12,362 nt of DNA from Sulfurospirillaceae bacterium (GTDB taxonomy: Bacteria; Campylobacterota; Campylobacteria; Campylobacterales; Sulfurospirillaceae). A program made the position numbers and the translations under genes. Below are positions 7,320 through 12,362 of the stretch, piece by piece; the first letter of the stretch is position 1; each line of letters begins with the position of its first letter. The DNA is taken from contig JAQWCT010000056.1 in the NCBI GenBank assembly GCA_028705785.1, positions 1 through 12,362 on the forward strand, written 5' to 3'. The notes below the pieces were generated by a model that ran no database searches, had not been told where the DNA came from, and worked only from the letters and a program-made list of their open reading frames with translations.

Positions 7320-8396
7320 TTAGTTTCGATTCATACAGTTAAGATCACTATAGGCTTGAAGAAGTCTAGCTTTGACTTCCTCTTCACCAGCTCTTAACCA
7401 TTTGCGTGGATCGTAGTACTTTTTATTAGGTTTGTCTTCGCCCTCAGGATTGCCGATTTGACCTTGAAGATAAGGAGTGTACTTTTCAACATAGCCTTTG
7501 ACGCCATCCCAAAAAGCCCACTGTGTATCGGTATCGATATTCATCTTTATGACACCATACCCCACAGCTTCTCTAATATCTTTTAATTCACTACCGCTAC
7601 CACCGTGAAAAACAAAATTGACAGGTTTGGAAGCAGTTTTAAATTTTTCTTCAATATATTTTTGTGAATTGTCCAAAATTTTTGGTGTCAAATGCACATT
7701 ACCTGGTTTATAAACACCATGAACATTGCCAAAAGAAGCCGCTATCGTAAAGTTTGGACTAACTTTTAAAAGCTCTTCATACGCATACGCTACATCTTTA
7801 GGCTGGGTATAAAGGTCTGAATTATCCATATGTGTATTATCTACACCGTCTTCTTCACCACCGGTGCATCCAAGCTCTATTTCAAGCGTCATACCTATCT
7901 TACTCATGCGTTTAAGATATGCAACACAAGTCTCTACATTTTCGACCAATGACTCTTCGGAAAGGTCAAGCATATGAGAACTGTAAAGCGGTTTACCCGT
8001 TTTAGCAAAATGGTCTTCACTTGCACCCAAAAGGGCGTCTATCCACGGCAACAGTTTGCGCGCCGCATGGTCTGTGTGAAGAATCACAACAATACCATAC
8101 GCTTGCGCCAAAGTATGTACATGTAAAGCACCACTAATGGCACCAAGCACCCCTGCTTGAAGACCATTGAGGGCTTTACCCGCATAAAATTCAGCTCCAC
8201 CGTTTGAAAACTGAACAATGATAGGTGAATTCGCAGTTTTTGCAGCTTCAAGAACAGCATTGAGCGAGTTACTTCCAACAACATTCACTGCAGGCAAAGC
8301 AAACTGATTTGCTTTGGCGATAGCAAAAATCTTTTGTACATCATCACCACTTGCCACGCCAGGCTTTACAAAATCAAAAATCTTAGCATTGAGCAT
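7320..8396 (-). CDS. fba: Class II fructose-bisphosphate aldolase
   Basis: Zinc-dependent aldolase that interconverts fructose 1,6-bisphosphate with glyceraldehyde 3-phosphate and dihydroxyacetone phosphate; cytoplasmic. In a non-sugar-using campylobacterote it would mostly serve gluconeogenesis (inference). The 358 residues match the class IIA (E. coli FbaA-type) length. HTDH at 107-110 holds catalytic Asp109 and zinc ligand His110. LEIELGCTGGEEDGV at 171-185 holds ligand Glu174 and the active-site Glu pair. GNVHGVY (223-229) and VFHGGSGS (262-269) supply zinc ligands His226 and His264 and phosphate contacts, and NIDTD (286-290) completes the site. An AAAAAGG ribosome site lies seven bases before the ATG. 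It starts 30 bases after the peb4-like gene with no terminator between, so the two are probably cotranscribed, an arrangement also known from Campylobacter. Confidence 0.97.
   Translation of the reverse strand: MLNAKIFDFVKPGVASGDDVQKIFAIAKANQFALPAVNVVGSNSLNAVLEAAKTANSPIIVQFSNGGAEFYAGKALNGLQAGVLGAISGALHVHTLAQAYGIVVILHTDHAARKLLPWIDALLGASEDHFAKTGKPLYSSHMLDLSEESLVENVETCVAYLKRMSKIGMTLEIELGCTGGEEDGVDNTHMDNSDLYTQPKDVAYAYEELLKVSPNFTIAASFGNVHGVYKPGNVHLTPKILDNSQKYIEEKFKTASKPVNFVFHGGSGSELKDIREAVGYGVIKMNIDTDTQWAFWDGVKGYVEKYTPYLQGQIGNPEGEDKPNKKYYDPRKWLRAGEEEVKARLLQAYSDLNCMNRN
8118..8128 (+). repeat. TACATGTAAAG word, copy 6 (in fba)
   Basis: Exact copy antisense to fba, encoding Leu-His-Val at residues 91-93. 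Confidence 0.85.
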
Positions 8397-8426
8397 AAAA
8401 ACGCCTTTTTACAAATTTGGTTTTGA

Positions 8427-9239
8427 CTACTTGATGGTTACTTTTGCTTTTGAACGCAAACCTTTTGCTTTATCAGCTACAAGTACACGGAATTTTTCCA
8501 TTTTTAAACCATTTTCAATTTGTGTTTTAACCGTATCAAAACTTGCTTTTTCAGCATCTTTTTTATCTTCAACTAAAATCACATGAAATCCAAATTGTGT
8601 TTGAACTGGAACTTTAGTCATTTCGCCTTTTTTAAGTCCAAATGCTGCGTCAGCAAAAGGTTTAACCATTTGATTTGCAGCAAACCAACCTAAATCACCA
8701 CCACCTTGACCTGCAACACCTGCTGATTTGATAGTTGCTAGTTCTGCAAATTTATCGGCTAGTTTTTGACCACTTAGGCTTTCTGTTTCTTTGATAACTT
8801 CTTTAGCTTCTTGCTCAGTTTTAACCAAAACATGTTTTGCTTTGACAGTGGAAGGTTGCATAAATTTATCAGCATTTTTGTCGTAATAGTCTTTAACTTC
8901 TTTAGCATCAATTTTAACGCTATCATAGATTTTCTTCATCCATACTTCTAGCGCTAAATCACCTTTGATTTTTTTCAAAGCTTCAATGTAATCTTTCTCT
9001 TTTTCAACGCCACTTTTGCTAGCTTCACTGGTTAAAAGCTTGCGTTCAACTGCTTGTTCTACGATTTTTTGTTTTGCGTCAGCAGGTAGATCTTCAAATC
9101 TTGCACCTTGCATAGCTCGCATTAAAACTTGGATATCTGCATCAACAACATCTTCGCCGTTAACTGTTGCAAACACTGTTGCATTTAAACTTACACTCAA
9201 AACCGCCGCAGCAATACTGCTTAATATAATTTTTTTCAC
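8427..9239 (-). CDS. peb4: Periplasmic parvulin-type peptidyl-prolyl isomerase (PEB4/HP0175-like)
   Basis: SurA/PpiC-like chaperone and prolyl isomerase that assists folding of exported and outer-membrane proteins. The GTG at 9239 is chosen because GGA of a purine-rich ribosome site (9245-9248) lies five bases upstream and it yields MKKIILSSIAAAVLSVSLNA, a proper signal peptide. An upstream TTG at 9266 would add nine residues and spoil this. Mature protein: a helical N-terminal chaperone part with the ATVNGEDV start seen in PEB4 proteins, then a parvulin domain at about 131-225 (KAKHVLVKTEQEAKEV, GQGGGDLGWFAANQMVKPF, FGFHVILVEDKK), then a short helical tail. Its 270 residues fit Campylobacter PEB4 and Helicobacter HP0175. 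A TACAAT at 9280-9285 is a possible -10. It is upstream of and probably cotranscribed with fba, and divergent from nth. Confidence 0.94.
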   Translation of the reverse strand: MKKIILSSIAAAVLSVSLNATVFATVNGEDVVDADIQVLMRAMQGARFEDLPADAKQKIVEQAVERKLLTSEASKSGVEKEKDYIEALKKIKGDLALEVWMKKIYDSVKIDAKEVKDYYDKNADKFMQPSTVKAKHVLVKTEQEAKEVIKETESLSGQKLADKFAELATIKSAGVAGQGGGDLGWFAANQMVKPFADAAFGLKKGEMTKVPVQTQFGFHVILVEDKKDAEKASFDTVKTQIENGLKMEKFRVLVADKAKGLRSKAKVTIK

Positions 9240-9279
9240 TCGTTTCCTTTTTTTTGTTTGGTACAACTTAATTTTGCGT

Positions 9280-9285
9280 ATTGTA
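9280..9285 (-). promoter_or_regulatory. Possible -10 element (TACAAT) for the peb4-fba operon
   Basis: A TACAAT on the minus strand, in the 139-base divergent gap, would give a leader of about 33 bases before the GTG at 9239. Other AT-rich candidates exist nearby (for example CATAAT around 9307-9313), so the call is tentative. Confidence 0.4.
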
Positions 9286-9347
9286 CTTCTCTTTGAATTA
9301 AAATCTTATTATGCTCTGCTTTTTTAAATGAATGGTTAATCTTTAGG

Positions 9348-9353
9348 TATAAT
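9348..9353 (+). promoter_or_regulatory. Probable -10 element (TATAAT) for nth
   Basis: A perfect TATAAT lies 25 bases before the nth ATG. An AAGAGGA ribosome site (9367-9373) follows, five bases before the start codon, so the expression signals of this broken gene look intact. Confidence 0.65.
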
Positions 9354-9378
9354 TTTCGCAAAAGCAAAGAGGATTGAG

Positions 9379-10020
9379 ATGAAAAAGGCTACAAAAGAAG
9401 AGATTATTTCCATTAAAAAACTTTTTTTGCAACACTACGACAATGCCGTAACAGAACTCAACTATCACAATGCTTATGAATTACTTGTTTGCGTGATGCT
9501 CTCAGCCCAATGCACCGATAAAAGAGTCAATATCATCACACCAGCACTCTTTGATGCCTTTCCTGATGTTAAAAGCCTAAGCCTTGCTGACATTGATGAA
9601 GTTAAAAAACTGATTAATTCGTGCTCTTTTTTCAACAATAAAGCAACCAATCTCATTAAAATGGCGCAAAAGGTTGTTCAAGAATACAATGGAGAGATAC
9701 CACTCGATGAAAATCTACTGGTGGGACTTGCAGGTGTAGGACAAAAAACAGCCCATGTCGTGATGATAGAATATACCAAAGCCAATTTAATGGCGGTAGA
9801 TACGCATGTTTTTAGAGTAGCACACCGTTTGGGACTTAGTAAAGCTAAGACAGCCATCAAAACCGAAGAGGATTAAACCAAGCTTTTTCAAACTGAACTT
9901 GACACGCTTCACCAAGCAATGGTATTGTTTGGTCGCTATACATGTAAAGCTAAAAATCCCCTCTGTGAAGCATGTTTTTTAAAAGACTTTTGTAAAACCA
10001 GTGAATCGTTTAAGGTTTAA
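9379..10020 (+). pseudogene. nth: Endonuclease III (nth), interrupted by one in-frame TAA
   Basis: DNA glycosylase/AP lyase that removes oxidised pyrimidines. Residues 1-165 hold the helix-hairpin-helix LAGVGQKTAHVV (117-128) with the catalytic Lys at 123 and AVDTHVFRVAHRLGL with the catalytic Asp at 141. After KTEED comes TAA (9874-9876). The same frame then reads TKLFQTELDTLHQAMVLFGR and ends with the complete iron-sulfur loop, C-x6-C-x2-C-x5-C at residues 189-205, and stops at 10018-10020. Without the stop the product is 213 residues, very close to the E. coli enzyme's 211. The family usually has Leu here, so a single TTA-to-TAA change explains it. The truncated product keeps both catalytic residues but loses the [4Fe-4S] cluster loop and is probably unstable or inactive. 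No frameshift is needed. Its final stop overlaps that of the convergent redoxin-like gene. Sequence error is the main alternative to true loss. Confidence 0.9.
9939..9949 (+). repeat. TACATGTAAAG word, copy 7 (in nth)
   Basis: Exact copy in sense within nth, encoding Thr-Cys-Lys, where the Cys is the first ligand of the iron-sulfur loop. It lies downstream of the in-frame stop. Confidence 0.85.
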
Positions 10021-10580
10021 CCCATAACCGTATTTTCCCACTTGATAGAACATCCTTGTGAGGGGTGTTGAATTTTGGGAGATTCTTGTTTACTAAAGAG
10101 TGACATCACAGCTTCTCTTAACTCTTCTTCTTTGACACTTTGTTCATCTCTCCAATTATCATCAATTCTTCCATGATAATAGAGCTTTTGTGCACCATCA
10201 AACAAGAAAATATCAGGCGTACATACTGCACCTAGACTTTTAACGACTTCTTGTTTTTCATCGATTAAATAAGGAAATTCTATCTCCATCTCTTTGATTT
10301 TATCAATCATATGGGAAGGTGAATCTTCTGGGTAGTTAGGGTGAATGTTGGGATTAATTGCTACGGTGCTAATATCAAGCTTTTGAGCAAACTGAGCAAC
10401 GGCTTCAAGTCTCTTCCAAATGGCGTTTGAATAGGGACAATGGTTACACATCACTGCAATTAAAAAGCCTCCTTTGCCAAAAAGTTCTTGACTAGAAAAT
10501 TGCTTTCCAAATGGATCTTCTAGCGTAAAATGCTCTAGGGCTGTTCCAAGTGCTACATTAGCTGATTTAATAAGTGCCAT
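10017..10580 (-). CDS. Redoxin/thioredoxin-fold protein (AhpC/TSA-like) with CxxC motif
   Basis: A 187-residue cytoplasmic thioredoxin-fold protein without a signal peptide. It belongs to the peroxiredoxin-like family marked by MCNHCPYSNAIWKRL (44-58, CxxC at Cys45/Cys48), a cis-Pro segment CTPDIFLFD (120-128) and a C-terminal GCSIKW motif (176-181) with a third conserved Cys. The fold supports a thiol redox or peroxide-reducing role, but the substrate and partner of this family are not established to my knowledge. The start is secure: AAAGGA (10587-10592), inside the last codons of pepD, lies six bases before the ATG, and only three bases separate the two genes, so it is cotranscribed with pepD. 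Its stop shares the TTAA at 10017-10020 with the stop of convergent nth, leaving no room for a terminator. Confidence 0.85.
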   Translation of the reverse strand: MALIKSANVALGTALEHFTLEDPFGKQFSSQELFGKGGFLIAVMCNHCPYSNAIWKRLEAVAQFAQKLDISTVAINPNIHPNYPEDSPSHMIDKIKEMEIEFPYLIDEKQEVVKSLGAVCTPDIFLFDGAQKLYYHGRIDDNWRDEQSVKEEELREAVMSLFSKQESPKIQHPSQGCSIKWENTVMG

Positions 10581-10583
10581 TTT

Positions 10584-11864
10584 TTATCCTTTAATAATTT
10601 CTTTGACTATTTTTGCCATTCGTCCCACCGAATCCAAATCACACTCTTCACGCAGTGAATGCGGATACACAATTGTAGGACCAATAGAAATGGCTTCTAT
10701 TTTTTTATCTTGATTAGCTATCAAAACACCACACTCAAGACCTGCATGGATGGCTTGAAAGGGTACTTCTTGGTACTCTTTTTGCATGATTTCTTGAACT
10801 TTTTTTGCAAAAGAGCCAATGTGTGGAGTCCAAGCACCATGTCTGCCTTCGCTTTTGACAGTAAATCCTAAAGCCTTGAAAAAGCAAAGAGTTTCACCGC
10901 AAAGTATATCTAAACTTTCATCATCCATCGCCCTTGCTGCACAATCTATCCTCAAAACACCCTCGTCCTCGCTTAGAACACCTAAATTGATACTCATAGA
11001 GGGAATCCCAAGCGATGTTTCCCACTCTCTAACCCCTTGAGCAAAGGCATTGAGTGTTTGAATAATCACGCTTGAGCTTGCTATAAACTCTTTACATGTA
11101 AGTTCTTCCACAAGCCTTACATGTAAGCTTTTATCAAAGAGTTTTATCACTTCACTAGAGGCTACAAGGGCTGTTGCACTTTTAGGAATGGAATTTCTTC
11201 GCTCTCCCCCTTTAATGGAGATAAGTTTAACATCGTGCTTACTAAGTTCCCTTGCAAGCACTTTTATCGCCGAGGGGATTTTCTTATCAATATCTACGCC
11301 TGAATGCCCACCGAGAAAGTCACAAGCACTAATTTCATAAATTTTTTCTGCGTTTGAGAGTGGCAAAAAATCAAGTTTCAGTGTCGCTATCACATCCACA
11401 CCACCTGCACACCCGATGCAAATCTCACCCTCTTCTTCAGAATCAAGATTAAGCAAACACGAAGAAGCAAGGGGCATTTTAAACCCTGAAGCACCGATGA
11501 GTCCCACTTCTTCATCGGAGGTAAAAAGACATTCTAAATCCTCATATTCTTCCATGCACGCGAACATAATCGCCATTCCCATGCCATTATCAGCCCCCAG
11601 TGTTGAGTTTTTAGCTTTTAAAATATTTTTTTCTTGCACCAATTCTATTTTGGAAGTATCCCCAATGCAAACCATATCGTAATGGGCTTGTAAACAAATG
11701 GTGGGATTTCCTTTTTGACACAAAATATTGCCATATTCATCTTCTTGTACACTAAAATGTTGTGCAAGTGCAAATGCTGTGATATAAGCTTTCATCTGCT
11801 CAGCACAATGACTACACCGCGGAATAGTCGTAATAATTTTAAAATGTTCCAGCACTTTTTCCAC
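10584..11864 (-). CDS. pepD: M20-family aminoacyl-histidine dipeptidase (PepD-like)
   Basis: Cytoplasmic zinc dipeptidase, usually cleaving Xaa-His and other short peptides. The GTG at 11864 is preferred: AAGGG (11871-11875) lies six bases upstream, and VEKVLEHFKIITTIPRCSHC is the typical family start. A more upstream in-frame ATG at 11912 would add 16 atypical residues, would overlap the divergent lipoprotein start, and lies upstream of the predicted transcription start. In the 426-residue product, metal-site residues are His61 and Asp63 (QAHYDMV), Asp92 (GADNGMG), Glu118-Glu119 (TSDEEVG) and Asp141 (LNLDSEEEG). GGHSGVDIDK and IHAGLECGVL are dimerisation and active-site segments. It is followed within three bases by the redoxin-like gene. 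Two TACATGTA copies lie 25 bases apart inside it. Substrate range is inferred from the family. Confidence 0.9.
   Translation of the reverse strand: MEKVLEHFKIITTIPRCSHCAEQMKAYITAFALAQHFSVQEDEYGNILCQKGNPTICLQAHYDMVCIGDTSKIELVQEKNILKAKNSTLGADNGMGMAIMFACMEEYEDLECLFTSDEEVGLIGASGFKMPLASSCLLNLDSEEEGEICIGCAGGVDVIATLKLDFLPLSNAEKIYEISACDFLGGHSGVDIDKKIPSAIKVLARELSKHDVKLISIKGGERRNSIPKSATALVASSEVIKLFDKSLHVRLVEELTCKEFIASSSVIIQTLNAFAQGVREWETSLGIPSMSINLGVLSEDEGVLRIDCAARAMDDESLDILCGETLCFFKALGFTVKSEGRHGAWTPHIGSFAKKVQEIMQKEYQEVPFQAIHAGLECGVLIANQDKKIEAISIGPTIVYPHSLREECDLDSVGRMAKIVKEIIKG
11090..11100 (-). repeat. TACATGTAAAG word, copy 8 (in pepD)
   Basis: Exact minus-strand copy, in sense with pepD, encoding Thr-Cys-Lys. 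Confidence 0.85.
11116..11127. repeat. TACATGTA word, copy 9, symmetrical form (in pepD)
   Basis: A perfect 12-bp palindrome, CTTACATGTAAG, 25 bases from copy 8 and encoding Leu-His-Val in pepD. It is the only one of the ten copies that lacks the AAAG extension, having AAG on both sides. Confidence 0.8.
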
Positions 11865-11895
11865 AAAATACCCTTGATAATTTAATATTTGAAAT

Positions 11896-11906
11896 GCTAT
11901 TATAGC
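11896..11906. promoter_or_regulatory. Symmetrical bidirectional -10 region between pepD and the lipoprotein gene
   Basis: GCTATTATAGC is a perfect odd palindrome. It contains TATAAT on the minus strand (11899-11904), with predicted pepD transcription starting near 11892, and TATTAT on the plus strand (11898-11903), with a predicted start at or next to the lipoprotein ATG at 11911. One short element could therefore fire in both directions. No -35 boxes are obvious. Confidence 0.5.
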
Positions 11907-11910
11907 TCTC

Positions 11911-12156
11911 ATGAAAACAATATTAATCCTTTTAATCGCGCTACTTTTTCAGGGCTGTCTTTACTTCAACGACCGTGGTGTATCGGATAGATACTATAAT
12001 GGATGTAAAGAATACTACGATGCCATGGGCATTTACCACAAAGAGTGTGAAGAAAACCTAGTTGAGTATAAAACGGTAACTGACGGTGTGAAAAAAGGTA
12101 TTGATAAAACAGTCGACACCACGAAAGAAACTTATCGCAATTTGTTTGACGAATAG
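11911..12156 (+). CDS. Small lipoprotein of unknown function
   Basis: An 81-residue product with a lipoprotein signal peptide: MKTILILLIALLFQGC, with the lipid-attached Cys at 16. The Phe at -3 is a slightly relaxed lipobox. The rest is short, charged and hydrophilic, with two further Cys (32 and 45) and a lysine-rich predicted helix at the end; I do not recognise a family. It would be anchored in the inner or outer membrane, facing the periplasm. No ribosome binding site precedes the ATG, and the candidate -10 (11898-11903) ends only seven bases before it, so the mRNA may be leaderless. cmoB begins three bases after its stop, which supports a real, translated gene coupled to cmoB. The signal peptide and this tight spacing are the evidence that it is genuine. 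Confidence 0.8.
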   Translation: MKTILILLIALLFQGCLYFNDRGVSDRYYNGCKEYYDAMGIYHKECEENLVEYKTVTDGVKKGIDKTVDTTKETYRNLFDE

Positions 12157-12159
12157 ATA

Positions 12160-12362
12160 ATGAATCTAAACCTTATAAGAGAAGAACGCCTCTGCTGGCT
12201 TGAATGGAAAGACATCAAGCCTATGCGAGAAGCGCTTTTAACACTCCCAAAACTCTCAAAAATCAACTATACACTAAGCGATACAGTTACTATTAATGCT
12301 TTACATGTAAGCCATGAAGAGGCAGAAAAAATTAAAAACTGTGCTCTTACTTTAATGCCTTG
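12160..12362 (+). CDS. cmoB: tRNA U34 carboxymethyltransferase CmoB, N-terminal part (cut by the window edge)
   Basis: The frame from ATG at 12160 stays open to the right edge (67 complete codons; the last TG probably begins a Trp codon). The segment INYTLSDTVTINALHVSHEE followed by an LTLMP ending matches the N-terminal region of Campylobacterota CmoB, where a PWRKGPF motif follows directly; the window stops at its proline. CmoB transfers the carboxymethyl group of carboxy-S-adenosylmethionine to 5-hydroxyuridine at the wobble position of tRNAs. The catalytic domain lies outside the window. It begins three bases after the lipoprotein stop with a weak ribosome site, suggesting coupled translation. 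The call rests on a short N-terminal match, so it is good but not certain. Confidence 0.75.
   Translation, partial: MNLNLIREERLCWLEWKDIKPMREALLTLPKLSKINYTLSDTVTINALHVSHEEAEKIKNCALTLMP
12299..12309 (-). repeat. TACATGTAAAG word, copy 10 (in cmoB)
   Basis: Exact minus-strand copy within cmoB, encoding Leu-His-Val (residues 48-50). Confidence 0.85.

Noticed and set aside
9240..9266. TTG at 9266 as start of the peb4-like gene
   Set aside because: It would put nine charged residues before the signal peptide and cover the ribosome site that serves the GTG at 9239.
6981..9876. Reassignment or programmed readthrough of TAA to explain both broken genes
   Set aside because: Several intact genes in the window end in TAA at the family's normal length, and the residues expected at the two sites differ.
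11865..11912. ATG at 11912 as start of pepD
   Set aside because: The added 16 residues do not resemble the family, the site lies upstream of the predicted transcription start, and the GTG at 11864 has a well-spaced AAGGG.
1114..12309. The TACATGTA copies as a CRISPR array, transposon ends or an interspersed mobile repeat
   Set aside because: Spacing is irregular (25 bases to over 2 kb), flanking sequence is not shared beyond about 11 bases, and the copies are within normal coding sequence without target duplications.
1114..12309. The word as a strand-biased chromosome signal (KOPS- or Chi-like)
   Set aside because: The 11-mer faces plus in six and minus in three cases and its core is palindromic, so no strong orientation bias is visible here; a genome-wide map could still change this.

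Overview
This AT-rich window carries ordinary bacterial housekeeping genes from a member of the Campylobacterota, most likely a Sulfurospirillum-like organism. The phylum call rests on the PEB4/HP0175-type periplasmic prolyl isomerase sitting next to a class II fructose-bisphosphate aldolase and a divergent nth, an arrangement I recall from Campylobacter jejuni, and on a Campylobacterota-type cmoB start. The genus is a weaker inference.

Layout. At 2-2431 (+) is most of valS, whose N-terminus lies outside the window. At 2509-3570 (+) a TRAP-transporter binding protein stands alone with its own promoter and a strong terminator. A tight minus-strand operon hisD-panE-mog (6387 down to 3621) covers histidine synthesis, ketopantoate reduction and molybdopterin adenylylation. 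Upstream of it (7283-6414, -) is a PLP-dependent ACC deaminase/D-cysteine desulfhydrase-family gene broken by one in-frame TAA. Next come fba (8396-7320, -) and the peb4-like isomerase (9239-8427, -), with nth (9379-10020, +) divergent from it. nth is also broken by one in-frame TAA, which removes the iron-sulfur cluster loop. A redoxin-like protein and an M20 dipeptidase (pepD) form a minus-strand pair (11864-10017). Divergent from pepD are a small lipoprotein (11911-12156, +) and the start of cmoB (12160 to the right edge).

The most unusual signal is not a gene. The palindromic octamer TACATGTA occurs ten times in 12.4 kb (about 0.4 expected from base composition by my rough estimate). Nine of the ten extend to the same 11-mer, TACATGTAAAG, on one strand or the other. 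Copies lie in eight genes and in the terminator hairpin of the TRAP gene, at about one per 1.2 kb. Density, gene-independent placement and presence in a terminator all resemble DNA uptake sequences of Neisseria and Pasteurellaceae. I know of no such word described for this group, so this is the main candidate for something new. Secondary points are the two in-frame TAA codons, a symmetrical bidirectional promoter that appears to give a leaderless lipoprotein mRNA, and the TRAP binding protein without membrane subunits. No stretch over 300 bases lacks a gene. I see no tRNA, rRNA, CRISPR array or insertion sequence.
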